Positions 1-11,863 of a stretch of 64,000 nt of DNA are shown piece after piece. The stretch spans positions 76,757,369-76,821,368 of the forward strand of contig JAVHZZ010000006.1 of NCBI GenBank assembly GCA_036250195.1, written 5' to 3'. Origin of the DNA: Mixophyes australis. Lineage: Eukaryota; Chordata; Amphibia; Anura; Limnodynastidae. Every line of letters starts with the position of its first letter. The first letter of the stretch is position 1. The notes beneath the pieces are model-generated. The model did no database searches. It was not told the DNA's origin and worked only from the letters and a program-made list of their open reading frames with translations. A program made the position numbers and the translations under genes.

Positions 1-44
1 AGAATGTTTTGAGGGTCAAAAGCAGCATAGCAGAATGTGATGAA

Positions 45-130
45 GAGGGGCATTACTGTGGCATAATATGAACTGGGGGTATTACTGTGGCATAATTTGA
101 AATGGGGGTACTACTGTGTGGCATAACATG
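45..130. repeat. Short degenerate tandem repeat
   Basis: Three units of about 30 bp, each containing a version of 'attactgtggcataa', begin near 51, 80 and 110. Similar short tandem units lie inside other small transposons of this window, so this may be the interior of a truncated MITE. No coding potential. Confidence 0.6.
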
Positions 131-1402
131 ACTCATTACTATTATTATCTCGATATTAGCAACATAAAATAAGAAATATTTTATACACACACGCACTCCT
201 GGGTTTGACTTGATAACTACCTCTTGATGTTGATATCTTTTTGTATACTTAAAACGGTCATTAGGGCAGCGAACCGGTTGTTAATTTATTTGAATCCCAC
301 CACCGCACATATCTATTATAGCAGAGCACAGTGACATGTCTTTACAAAAGGAACAGAGGTTAAAACGCTAGCAAGAGCATCGGTAGGCTTGGAAAACATA
401 GTCTGGCTGTTGCTTTTATGCAGTCATTTCCATAAACACGCATGCGATTACCCTCTGCACAATCCATTAGTGTCACTGAAATTAAAAATTATCAAGCAGA
501 GTTTCGTTTGCTGAGCAGGAATGTCCCAGAGGTGATGGGAGAACTTAGAAAAATCCAGCAGGGCTGGATATGCCAACACATCGACCATGATTGTTATTCA
601 GGAAGTTCATACAGTCCGTAAGACAACTTGCTAATGTACACAAGAGAACAGACAGGGCGTCTGTTACTTCTAATGCAGCGTGCTCCTGGCTGTCGGTGCA
701 ATATTCATACTGTACATATCATGTTTTACTATAAACTTACAGTGCGTCATACAGAAAGGAAGGATGCTATTAACACAATTTTTGTTAATTTGTTATTACA
801 TTTTGCCGTCATTATTTTTGTAGAAATGAACCAAGACCATAAGTTGCAGACTCCTGTTGAATACCAAACCAATGCTAAAAGTTTTGAGCGAAGGTAAAAT
901 AAAAAAATAACTGTATTATCTGAAGAATACTTAAAAGTGGGAAAAAGTAAAAAAAATAGAACTTTATTATTAAATATTATTGTTTTCATTCTGTAATGCA
1001 GGTGTAAGACTGTAATGCCATGAACTGGATAACGTTAATATTATCCAGACAGAATTTTATTGCTTACAGTAATTCAGATTCTGAAGTTATTTTTAGGTCT
1101 GACTGCAGGATTTTCAGTCGGAGGATGGAGTCCACCTTTTTCAATAATTTTTTTCAATTCTGTATACAAATTATATTGTATATATTTCCTGCCTTGCAAA
1201 GAAAAGCCAGCAGGAAACTGTCATGCAACAGTATTTTATCTTATTTTACACTCTACCATCAGTATTTTAGTCTGCAGGGTAGGTGATTTTTACTCCAGGT
1301 AAATTGGAGCATAGATGTGTGCTATATTTTAGGCTGGTTGGGGGCCACTTTGTTTGGGAATATTGAAAACTGCATTCCTATAAACCCAAATAACACAACA
1401 TG
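131..1402. other. AT-rich sequence, no gene recognised
   Basis: Unique-looking AT-rich DNA. Open frames are short, overlap on both strands and show no recognisable domain. I see no RNA gene or clear repeat boundary here. Confidence 0.5.
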
Positions 1403-1855
1403 GGGTAAATGTATCAAGCTGTGATTTAAAGTACAGAATTGTGATACTACTAGTACTCATGTACATGCTGGCACTTATAGTGCCACAAGTATATACTTTT
1501 AATGGTATCCCCATCAGGAAATTGTTGCTTTGTCATAAAAATATAAATATTGCCCCCCTAGTGATGAAATAGTAATCAACTGTAATAAAATAAATATAGC
1601 TTAAACTACATGCTTTTATTTCAGTTCAATCTCGGGCGAGTTTCAGTCTCTGTTGAAACTTGGGCGAGTTTGTGTTTAACCTTCGTTGAGTTTGAGTATA
1701 ACATGGGAGTGATAGGTCGACACAAATCACCATTGGAAAGTCACAATCGTTGGTTAATACGTATTTACATTTTGCACTTCAAATAGCTGGTTATCTCTCG
1801 TGATTTGCAGTGATTTTAAATCGCTGAAAAAACTTGCAGGTTGATACATTTACCC
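1403..1855. mobile_element. MITE, TIR GGGTAAATGTATCAA, 5-bp TSD
   Basis: Begins 'gggtaaatgtatcaag' and ends 'ttgatacatttaccc', inverted copies of each other. Both sides are flanked by 'acatg' (1398-1402 and 1856-1860), an apparent 5-bp target duplication. The 453-bp interior has no ORF of interest. A 142-bp relative with the same ends and a different 5-bp duplication is at 44981-45122. The superfamily is not assigned. Confidence 0.75.
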
Positions 1856-1860
1856 ACATG

Positions 1861-2200
1861 GGTCTGGTCCATGTTTGGACGTACATCCATTTGCGTAGCG
1901 TATCTTGTGTGAAACAGCTCTAGGCATGCTCAGAAATGGACACCAATGAATGCAATTGCATGTATTTCATGTCCGTATGCAGATGACACTTAAAACATCC
2001 TACAACTTAAGAGGTGGGGTAGGGAAGGGGCGGACTAAAATAGGCCATGTACAGTAAGGGTCTTTAAATGCAGATGCGGCCGATTCAAGATCAGGTTTTC
2101 TCATAAGTGTGACTGTCCCGACATCGTCTTTGATATACACGTATGTGGGCCACTAGCTAGCACAGAACATCTGTATGCAAGTAAAATAGAATACAAAAAT
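1861..2200. repeat. Dispersed repeat fragment
   Basis: A stretch around 2010-2075 (ggtagggaa-gggcgg..., ...ataggccatgtacagtaa) closely resembles 53410-53468, so both belong to one dispersed family. Its ends were not located. The remaining bases show no gene. Confidence 0.45.
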
Positions 2201-2206
2201 GTATTG

Positions 2207-2237
<31 letters not shown>

Positions 2238-2250
2238 ATATATATATACA

Positions 2251-2828
2251 AGTTAACCCGTGCATGATACTCATGCATTCTAGTCAAATCAAGCTACTTA
2301 AGGTGTTAAAAAGGTTCTTGTCATGCCTTTGGGGCTAGGCCAGGCCTCCTCAGGGGAAGAGCGTTACTTCCCAACGTAAGCGCCCTTTTTTAACATGGTT
2401 TTGTCCACATGTCACCACCTCATCATTCCTCTCCATCACCTCATCCTTCATCTAAAACCTCTCGATACACAACGTTTCTGCTAAACACCTTATCGCTGTG
2501 CTCAATCAGTCTTCCTTGAAGGGCAGTATTCATAACCTGCACTTTCACATCACTGCTTCTCCGTACTCGTGAAAATGCGACATACAATTGTCCATGACCA
2601 AACACAGGCTCTGGTAAATAAATACCCACACGGTCAAGAGTTTGAGCCCTCAACTCGTAAATTTAGCCTTTACTACCCCTCCCACGGGGGGAAGGGGGGA
2701 TGATGGAAGTTAACTGACTTCACTATTATAATTTTTTTGTCAAATAATGTCAGTATACCAAATTTCAGGTCAATTGGATGAGCCCTTTCTGAGAAAATAG
2801 TTTTTTACACACACACACACGCCGCTAG
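2251..2828 (-). mobile_element. Helitron fragment (copy 1)
   Basis: Bounded by 'agttaacccgtgcatgatac' on the left and 'cacacacgccgctag' on the right, with TA-rich microsatellite outside both ends. It carries the C-terminal end of a Helitron helicase on the minus strand. Near its left end, which is 3' with respect to the helicase, 'gcatgagtatcatgc' forms a 6-bp stem hairpin, as expected close to a Helitron 3' terminus. Related pieces are at 6818-6958 and 7371-7584. The ends do not clearly show the classical CTRR terminus, so a Helitron2/Helentron-like type is possible. Confidence 0.7.
2441..2653 (-). pseudogene. Helitron helicase C-terminal remnant
   Basis: The roughly 70-residue frame reads as the end of a Pif1-like Helitron helicase: a 'QTLDRVGIYLPEPVF' segment is followed by 'HGQLYVAFSRVRRSSDVKV', which matches helicase motif VI (Q-LYVA-SR). 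A full RepHel protein is well over 1000 residues, so only the extreme C-terminus survives. No Rep nickase (HUH) domain or Walker motif is present nearby. It lies inside the Helitron fragment and cannot be functional alone. The family call is firm; any expression is unlikely. Confidence 0.8.
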
Positions 2829-2833
2829 GCTTA

Positions 2834-2981
<148 letters not shown>

Positions 2982-2989
2982 GCACTATG

Positions 2990-5550
2990 CATTCAAACCA
3001 TTTTTATTTTTTTATGCTTTCTGTTGTGGCTTTTATTGTACATACACTTGTGCTTTTACTACAGTTTGTTCTGTGTGTCTACATACAGTTTGTACGGTAG
3101 AGCCTACTTACACCCAGATTCAGATGGAAAGGTATCATGAGATTCGCTTGGATTTGACTGCGGTTAGAAATATGCACAAGGACCGAACTCTTTATTTGAA
3201 CCTGAAATTAGCCTAATAATGACAGGAATTGGTGTAGAAATGCAGATTCAAATGCGATTTTTATCAGCCCAGCAACCCAACATGATTTGAGTTTAAAAGT
3301 GTTAAGGTTTGTCCTGTGTGCAGTCACTCCCATCATCCTGTGTGTATATTTTTTTATGTTCCCATCCAACTTATCATTTTAAATAAATAGTTAATTCAGA
3401 GGATAATAATATAGGTGACAATTAGGGAATGCTTAAAAAACTTTTGACCTACTTATTTGCCATCTTCTCATATTCTGGTCCTGCATTCCTAAAATCACAT
3501 TACCCATTATAAACATATAAATATTTGGCTACACACATTGGCTGATCTTGCCCCTTGTATCATCTTTGGAGTCACAGGACCAATTTCCAATTTGGGTGCG
3601 TAGAATGGATAGTTATCTGGCATTGTGCTCATTTTGAGGCTACAGACCCAACAATAGGAGCCTACATATTGTCAACGATATCAGAGAGAATTCTACTAAG
3701 TTTAGGTTTAAACTTTATCTGTCTTCTAAGTAATTATTTGTAAAGATTTGCACAACCAGTTGACGATGATGAATGCAGAAAAATTACAGTTACAAAAAGA
3801 AAAATGAAAATTTTTGTTTTACATTAAACACAAAAGTGTTTTCAGTATGTTCTTTCATTGTTTTTAGGCAATTAAAACTTCACAAACTATTTGCATCATG
3901 TGGTCTGAAAATTCTAAAAACATCCATAACTTTATAACATGATGTCTGGAAGATTCATTCATTGTTTTTGGCTAACTTTACTATTATGAGACCGAGTAAA
4001 AAAGACTATTCTCCAGTATAATTGAAATCTCCTGTTTAAAGCCCCATAATTGTTTTGTTTTTAGTTTTTTTCTAATTGCAGAACAAAAATTTGTATTAAA
4101 TTTCCAGTATTCATTAATGTTTTACAAAATAAAAAAAATTATTAAATGCGAAGTTACAAGTTCAGCTGGGAGGATATTAAGCTGCATGCCTGCTCTCAAC
4201 TCTCTGTAGATGTCTCCAAACATCTAGAAGGGCACCTAGGAGCACTGGCAAATTTTAGCCTGGGGGACAAGACACGACTCCACAGCCTATTTTAAATGAA
4301 AAAATATGCAGCTCACATTAGCCCACTATGGGAACGGCCGGGGGGCATAGGCCACCCAGCTCAGTATGCCCCTACCTAGGAGAGGCAGACTGTGTAAGTG
4401 TGAAGGTCACGTCAAGTCCAACCTCTTACCACTTTAGAACTACCCTATCCTTAAATAACACTTTCCTCTTTCTATACTTAAATTCTGCTCAGTTTACCCC
4501 CATTTATGATTTAAAGAAAACCTTGCCAGTGGAGGGGCATTGGTACCGTTGTTATTTTGTGTCACTTTCATATGTTTGATGCTTTTATTACATTGCTCAG
4601 CGTATGCCTAGAAATATGACTTCCCCCAAAGGTGCAACAAGAGGCACCAATTGAGTTCCATAAAAAGTATAGAATGAGACCCTGCTCTGAGTTGGTACAA
4701 AATTTAAGTAAGGGACTATATCAGAGTACTCCTTCACAAAGCAAGGGACTCCTCTAAAAGTGTGCCCTCTCCACCCCTTTATCATGTTCCCATATCTTTG
4801 CCCCCACTATAAAAAAAAATGCACCAGTGCATCTTCTCCGTGCATTACAGAGTACGCCCCAACTTTCTTCAATTCCTCTGCTCATCCTGGCAAAACCTCC
4901 GCTCCTCTGCAACACCACCCTCTTGCTTTGGAAAAACTGTGTTTCTGCGACCAATTGCAAAAACAAGATTTTGTGCTGCAAAAGAAGGTATCTAAATAAA
5001 TGTGCAAGTGGTTCAATTATATTCACGTATAGTGGAGGATCCCATGTTAGCAAGTTTCCACCAACCCTTTTTATCCCAGAAAAATTACCTGATATTTACA
5101 TGTACTCAGAGGTTTTGAAGATTGGCCATCAGTCAATATTTTCATTCCAAAAGTTGTTTTGGAACAACTTTTGCACTCTCCAGGTACACTTAATATGGAA
5201 AAACACATTTGTAGGTGTACAAATGCCACTAAACAATAAACTGTGAAAAGTGATATATAAAATAAAGACAGCTTCAATATCCCCATATTCGCATGGCTTA
5301 ATTAAGATATAATAAGGACTCCGATAAGCAGTCTGAGAAGAAATGGTAAAGTTAAAAGGAATAAAGTGCTTGGCTGTAACATGAAAATAGCCAGGATCTC
5401 AACGTGATGTTTTTACTTTGACAGCAATGCCGCCCTGCAACCACAGACTGCTAATCCACAGATGGTCATGCCACGTTTCTGCATGGAGACATTTCCCTAA
5501 AGCAGAAAATTGTCTTGCACCTGTGTGTGTGTGTATGTACAGCTAGTAAT
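2990..5550. other. No gene recognised
   Basis: AT-rich, mostly unique-looking sequence. Short frames at 3555-3743, 4328-4579 and 4827-5246 have no recognisable domain and low-complexity composition. A small GC-richer patch at 4230-4400 may be an unclassified MITE interior. Confidence 0.45.
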
Positions 5551-5554
5551 CTCA

Positions 5555-5935
5555 TCTTGCAATACTCACCCTCTCGTCCTCTTAGATTTACCTCGGAACT
5601 ACGCCTTGCCTCTCTGATACCCACCACTTACACCCACCTACAAGACTTCTCATGCTAGAAATCCCTATCACATCCATTCTGACTCTCTCCAGCCTTCAAA
5701 TTTTTAAACAACCTCTGAAAAACCATCTCTTTATTAGAGCTTACCCTACTCCCACCTATACTACCCACACTTAAGCACCCTCAGAACTCTCCCAATCTCC
5801 TCTCTGAACACACTTGTTAGTCTTGTTTAAGATGTGCCTCTTCTAGTTGTATCAAAGTAAGATCTCTAATGAGCAGGGCCCTCACTACCATTTCTTTTCA
5901 CGTCTGCATCTATTTTATTCACCTTGCAAAGCTAG
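5555..5935 (+). mobile_element. L2-type LINE 3' fragment
   Basis: The segment encodes a broken piece of the RT C-terminal tail: '...FKQPLKNHLFIRAY' parallels the '[14 protein letters not shown]' end of the L2 at 25.3-28.7 kb. It continues into a 3' UTR with 'taatgagcagggccctc', which also matches that L2 (complement of 25470-25495). Strongly diverged and 5'-truncated. Confidence 0.65.
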
Positions 5936-6817
5936 GTATCCACTACAGGTATTTTACCCGATTGTCCTGCCAATAATACGATAAGCATTTTAGGTCCAAA
6001 ACGCATTAGTGTGTACGCTCCCACCATCATGTTTTATCGTACCAAAGCACATCGTATCGTTTTATTTGATTTTATAACCAGACTAAAAATCTCTATAAAG
6101 AATGGAACAATGGTGCGCAAATGCAGAAGTGTGTACACGCTGACGACCAGCAGTGTGGGCAGATCTCCATAGAGTTTACAGATTCACAATCTTTTCAGCT
6201 GGTGGTTATGACAGATGAAGAGCACAGATCTGAGGGTAAGATCGTGTAAGTGTCTACGCATGAATCGGCAGGCTGATCAGGACTTCCAGTCTTTGGTAAA
6301 ATCGTTAAAGATATTGCATCAAGAGAAATTTTCTGCAGCTTTAGTTGTATGTTTGCTCTGCTATCCCTGCTGTCTGGCGCTGCAGTGCAGTGTGGTACCT
6401 TTCATATCAACAGCAACAATACTAACAATTCTATGTCACCTTCTCCTTCACCTGTCTTTTGCGGCCACAGTAAAAAAATGTAAAAGTTAACAAAAATATT
6501 TATCATTTTGTTAAGACAGTGTTAGTACAATAGTAACTAATTATATTTTCTACTAAATTTGAATAATATACAATGACAGAATTCTGTGCATCCTATGAGG
6601 TTTATCTCTGTATTCCTAATTTATGCAGTTTATATGCACCCACAACTGCACGAAAATGTGACAATTTGTGAACATAAATTAAAATAGTTTTTGATCGTGC
6701 CTTTTAGGGTGTATTTACCATAGGTAAACTAGGCATTTGTCTACAGCAGCGCAGCTCAAGGGTCAACATAGGAATGCTTTTCAATTAATTAATTTTTTAT
6801 ATATATATATATACACA
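5936..6817. other. No gene recognised
   Basis: AT-rich sequence ending in a short TA tract before the next Helitron piece. The frame at 6215-6490 has no recognisable family. Nothing further can be supported. Confidence 0.4.
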
Positions 6818-6958
6818 AGTTAACCCGTGCATGATACTCATGCATTTTTTTGTCAAATAGTGTCAGTATACCAAATTTCAGGTCATTCGGATGAGCCCTT
6901 TCTGAGAAAATAGTTTTTTTCCACACACACACACACACACACACTAACACACGCCGCT
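6818..6958. mobile_element. Helitron-derived piece (copy 2)
   Basis: Shares the left end 'agttaacccgtgcatgatac', the 'gtcagtataccaaatttca' block and the right end 'acacgccgcta' with copy 1, but lacks the helicase part. It is a short non-autonomous or internally deleted derivative, with a CA tract before its right end. Confidence 0.65.
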
Positions 6959-6965
6959 ACACATG

Positions 6966-7234
6966 CAGGGGCGGATCTAGAAAATGTTTGTTCCCCAGGG
7001 GGATTTTAGGGCGGGGCGATTTAGGCCCCGCCCCCTTTCCGACTTCTGAGGCTGCCGGGGGCTGCACAGTATGTGCAGGTCCGCTCGGCAGTGACAGGCA
7101 GGGACAGTAAAACACAATCAGAGCAGCCGGGCAGCACACTGTCACTGCCAAATGGACGGCAGCAAACCCCTGCTAGGGGGGGGGGGGGGGGGGGAAGCGA
7201 TTGCCCCGATCGCACCCCCCTGGATCCGCCACTG
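6966..7234. mobile_element. hAT-type MITE, 8-bp TSD
   Basis: Begins 'caggggcggatctag' and ends 'ctggatccgccactg', giving TIRs of about 12 bp. It is flanked by perfect 8-bp duplications 'tacacatg' at 6958-6965 and 7235-7242, as expected of hAT transposition. The interior contains a segment (ctgcacagtatgtgcaggtc..., ...cagagcagc-gggcagcacac) shared with the larger relative at 31468-31830. It is inserted at the end of the Helitron piece. No ORF. Confidence 0.85.
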
Positions 7235-7242
7235 TACACATG

Positions 7243-7355
7243 TGTGTTCATGAGGTAAAATTACCTCACGAAATTGAGTTTGACCCCTCAACTCGTCAAT
7301 AATGTCAGTATACCAAATTTCAGCCCTTTTTGAGGTTTTTTTTCCACACACACTA
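7243..7355. mobile_element. Helitron-derived scrap
   Basis: Contains 'cccctcaactcgt' and 'aataatgtcagtataccaaa', both also in copy 1 (2640-2790). It ends in a poly-T/CACACA tract typical of the right end of this family. Confidence 0.5.
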
Positions 7356-7370
7356 AGAATTTAGTAGGTC

Positions 7371-7584
7371 AGTTAACCCGTGTATGATACTCATGCATTC
7401 TAATCAAATCAAGCTACTTAAGGTGTTAAAAACTCCCCACTGTCACCCCCGGCAACCACCAACCACTCCCAACTGTCACTTCTCCTTCAAGAAATATATA
7501 GGTCAGTGTATAACTCTGCCCAGCAGGTGGCGCTGCAGCTTGGTTTTTTTTTCCACACACAGACAGACTAACACACGCCACTAG
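7371..7584. mobile_element. Helitron-derived piece (copy 3)
   Basis: Same left end 'agttaacccgtgtatgatac' with the hairpin-forming 'atgatactcat', and same right end 'cacacgccactag' as copy 1. About 214 bp, non-coding. TA-rich DNA begins immediately to the right, as with copy 1. Confidence 0.65.
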
Positions 7585-7597
7585 ACATTTATATTAT

Positions 7598-7628
7598 AGA
7601 TATATATATATATATATATAAAACTGCT

Positions 7629-7727
<99 letters not shown>

Positions 7728-7758
7728 CATATATAGAAATATTTATATAAATGTATGA

Positions 7759-7805
<47 letters not shown>

Positions 7806-7825
7806 TGTATATACACACACAGTTT

Positions 7826-7888
<63 letters not shown>
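7598..7888. repeat. (TA)n microsatellite with CA tracts
   Basis: Long TA dinucleotide array with scattered CACACA and short spacers. All the long YIYIYI open frames here are repeat artefacts. Confidence 0.95.
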
Positions 7889-7891
<3 letters not shown>

Positions 7892-8194
7892 AAAACAGGG
7901 ATACTCCGCACTCTCCAAACACATAATTAATGCTGTACCAAGTACTGTTCTATAGTAAAAACAGGGAATTAGTTCCACATATTGCAATATATGTTAAGCT
8001 GACCAATTTACGCCAAAGTCTTCCCATTCTGGTCAGTCCTAACATGATCAAATGCAATGCTATTTTATCTGGGTTTAAGGCTTACCTGCACGCAGCTTTT
8101 AAAGGCAAGTCCTTCCCTAGCACTAGCAGCCATGGGAGTACTTGGTACAGCATTAATTATGTGTTTGGAGAGTGCAGAGTATCCCTGTTTTCTT
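7889..8194. repeat. Foldback repeat with 58-bp arms
   Basis: The arm at 7889-7946 (aagaaaacaggg...ccaagtact) is the reverse complement of 8137-8194 (agtacttggt...ccctgttttctt) with about one mismatch in 58 bp. The 190-bp spacer is unique. It abuts the TA array. This is the layout of a foldback MITE or an inverted duplication, and transcribed RNA would make a strong hairpin. Confidence 0.85.
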
Positions 8195-9014
8195 GTCTAT
8201 ACAATGTGGGCAACCCCCTCTTGCACCCCAGTCTGTACATGGTGAGTGCAGAGGATCTATGTCTGTTTTTGTTTATATATATATATGCACAGTTTTCACC
8301 AGTAGCAGAAGTGTTAATGCACAGTGTTTCTTAATACAGCTGTCTTGTTAAGAACTGTGTTTTGTGCAGGAAAGACTATGGTAACATGAACTTCAGCGTA
8401 AAAATAACTCTCTATTTAACTTGTGTCATTAGGATTGTATTTTTCATTTATCAAATCCATCATATTGTGGGTCCTGTTTCCAATTCATTTCCAATATAAC
8501 TCGGGTAAAGCAAACAATTATTATAACCGTTGTGCAGCCATTGCCAAGAATTTGATTTTAAAACAATACGTCTGTAGTAATTACGCCTGAGGAAGATGAA
8601 TAAAGGGTTCAGTTTCAGAGAGTTTGTTGTTTCTAGCATATTAAAAGAGATGGAATATTGCAGGGCACAATGCGAGCAGCCGTGATAGCACTGTGACAGG
8701 CGTCTGCTCCACACACATTCTGACACTTCTTACACATAAAGCAGACTGAAGAGGGCACATTGAACTGATTCACAATTAACTAGAAAATGGACATTTTAAG
8801 AGTTACATAACCAAAACATTTTATGTTTAATTCTTTAAGAAACCCACACTTTAAATGTAAATTAAAACTAATGTCCATAAAAATGTGAGATGTTAAATTA
8901 TAATGCACAAACTGTATGGGATCAATAGCTGACAGAGTCCTTATTGTGCCTGCTTTCTGAATATTTGGGGTACCTCCTGGTAACTTTGTCCTAAATTTAA
9001 AAACATATGAATAT
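8195..9014. other. No gene recognised
   Basis: Contains a short TA patch at 8275-8285 and otherwise unique-looking sequence. 8440-8740 is fairly balanced in composition and repeat-poor, but no coding frame is supported. Confidence 0.4.
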
Positions 9015-9193
9015 CATACTTGCCCACTCTCCCAGAATGTCCAGGAGACTCATGGTTTTCCCGGACTCCCGGGAGAGCAAGCAAGCCTCCCGCATCCTGT
9101 CCATTGGGAGGAAAAATGGTGTGATTCACTGTGCCCGGCTCCCTTCCACTCTCCCACCTTGCCCCCATCCGGTTCTCCCGGAAGCCAACTATT
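9015..9193. mobile_element. CATACTTGCC-family MITE, degraded
   Basis: Starts 'catacttgcccactctccca' followed by the family core (aatgtccaggagactc, cccggactcccgggagag). The right end is eroded. The same family occurs at 24780-24990, 36904-37183, 49724-49977 and 63712-63980. GC-rich against an AT-rich background. Confidence 0.7.
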
Positions 9194-11214
9194 TCATATA
9201 TTTGCAACTGTGTAACTGAGACTTCTGCATTTTATTTAAAAATAGTGAGCAGTTTTAATTAGTCTATTTGCTGGTTCACAACAGTGTCCTGGGTAATTTT
9301 GTGAGTTTCCTTTTCACTATAAATGAAGGGCACACGCTATTTGAAACACTAAAGAAATGTTAGATATAAGGGGAAAAAGTTAACCCCTACTGCAAAATAT
9401 AAGGTTAATAGCAGTCACTACAGCCTTGTACTCTTATTTGGTAATATGATTCTGATATGTCTCCTCATATCTCCATACAGTACATTATTTCTCATATTTC
9501 ACAAGTTTCAGTTTGGAATGAAGCAAGTTGGTTTTATTAGGTGATCCTTATATCCAGGAGTGGTTTACCTTCAGTAACCCACAAGTGAGTTTACTATTCT
9601 ATCAGGTTATACAATATATATAACAGGAGTTTCTAAATACAGAATTTTATAGGGATTGCTACAACCCAGTAAACAAATAAAATCTGTAGAATTTGTAACA
9701 CCTGACACCTTACCGGCTTTTAATGACTGACGCTTCTACATTAAGCCAATCTTCCCAGGGTAACTCGTGTTAAATTAAATATAAGAGTTATATTGTACAG
9801 CTGCAAGGCTAGTACTTGCAATTTAACGGAGGAATTGCTGTCTCTGCGTATGAATAATATACCTTTATAGAGACTGAAATGTTTTTCATTTGTAGTATTG
9901 ATTGCAAAATAAATGACTGGTAGTATTTCTATACTTTAAAAGATATTTAAACTGCTTATAAGTAGTGTAGTATTGAAAAACATTGTTTTCTTATGGTGTA
10001 TATTACAATGCAAATACTATGTTAAGAAGTATAAAATTAATAGTGGAAGCATGCTTTACTTTCACACTGAGTAGAGTAAATGGATAGCAAGCAAACCCAT
10101 AGGTTCCGTGAACTAGTTCAAAAAAAGTAATTGCTTTAAGATATCAATTGTCAGTGACAAAAAATGTAACGTTATAAAAAAGATAAATAAAATGAATGAA
10201 GCAGTAGAGAAGCAGAGGTGAGCAACACTTTTCCTTAGCCAAGACCGCCAACATATATGTGTTATTTTGGGACCTCAAAAGAGTCGGTTAACAATAGATC
10301 ATAATACTTACTGGACAATCAAGGAACCCAAACAAGATATAATTGGACTGCATTTGAAGTCCCCACCATCAGGTTGTATACCTTCCCCAATCTCCCCATG
10401 TTAAGATCTTACAAACCACAATCATTATGCCTGAGGCTCAACATCTTTCACTGAAAACCAGGGCTGTTCTGGGATTATCAGGACTGGTGACATGTATGTA
10501 AAAGTTATTTTGTGGAAAATATGGAGAATAGAAGTGTGATCTCCTGGATCAGTGATTTATAGACCATTAAATTCAAGAAAACAAGTCTTTTTATTCTTTT
10601 AACAGAATTTAAAGTTATCCTGTTTTCCTTTTTTTTTTTTTTACTTATTTGTCCTTTGATAAACCAAACCCTTATAAATCAATTTGCCTCACATTAGGCT
10701 CTTAAAGTCATCAATATTCGTGATTTAGTTTACTTTATGTTTTTAGACAAACCTTAAACGTGTTGGAATTTTTTAATAATGTAAACTACTTCTTTTTATA
10801 TTATATAGTTAATTTTTTATTTATTAGACTAAATGAATTGATAAATCAGTGGACCAGTCTTACCAGAGCAGATCACAATAAATTAATGATTTTTATTTTC
10901 TTTACCACTTGTTCTGTTGGCGCACATGTAGCATTATTATAGTTAATTCCCTAATGAATGTCATATTTGTAAATCAGCTACTCCAAAGCCCAGCAACTCC
11001 AAGAGGTGAATATATTACTATACTGTTGACCCTTTAATCATAGTCTAAATATTTTCTAATATTGTGATATTTTACTCTCACTGTATTTTAGACCAACATT
11101 TTTTGTAAAACTTTGTAAAGTTATCTGATTTGCCCATCTACATCTGTAGTTGGGGGTATATACATTTCATGTTAAGAATGTTTATAAAGAAGGACATACT
11201 CTTGCTGCCCCATT
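9194..11214. other. AT-rich sequence, no gene recognised
   Basis: No recognisable coding region, RNA gene or bounded repeat. The frame at 10760-10942 is AT-rich noise. A 14-base T run is at about 10629-10642. Confidence 0.45.
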
Positions 11215-11863
11215 TAGGGGTCTATTTATTGATATGCTGCAATAAGGCTGATTTTTTTCTTTTTATCGCCCCAATTAATCACTAATATAGCTGAGCAATA
11301 CTCATCTGCCTCAGCAATATTGGCCCTGGGTGGTAAAGGTTAACTTACTTTTTCATCAGGCCAGTCTGAGCACATGTGACCAGCTCGCCAGTTCACGCAT
11401 GTGCAGTGGAACTGAAATCTCAGACTTAGGCAAGATAAAAATAAATAAAAACAGTTTAAAATTGAATTAAACAAAAAAGAAGATAGTACAACAATATTTA
11501 CCATTAAAAATGCTTTATTTAAATGATAAATAACTTTTTTTAATCAATTTCCTCTGTTATCACCATCCTGACATGGTGGTAACAATTCTGCTGATGCCTA
11601 TTTAAGTACTGTGGTGTTGCATGTACCATTGCAATATTTGTTCTGTTATCTCCATGTCAGAATAGTGACTACAGAACAAGTATTTCAATGGTACATTCAC
11701 TGGCAAAATGCTAAATAAGCATCCCCATGTTTTGCATGGGGAAGCTATCTGTGGCGAAATCTAGCGATATTGCTCGAGGGAATATCCCCTTGATTGATGC
11801 CCTATTGCCATCCATTTATGACAGTCAAAAGGCCTTTCGCTCTATGATAAATATTCCCCCTTA
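11215..11863. mobile_element. MITE, TIR TAGGGG..TATTTAT family
   Basis: Left end 'taggggtctatttattga' mirrors the right end 'tgataaatattccccctta'. The interior includes 'gtggaactgaaatctcagac', recurring (inverted) near 38440-38470, and 'caccatcctg', shared with 36470. Related fragments lie at 36300-36574 and 38185-38676. About 650 bp, no ORF; superfamily not assigned. Confidence 0.65.

Noticed and set aside
7589..7987. Long YIYIYI open frames
   Set aside because: TA-dinucleotide microsatellite artefacts, as also at 2770-3140.
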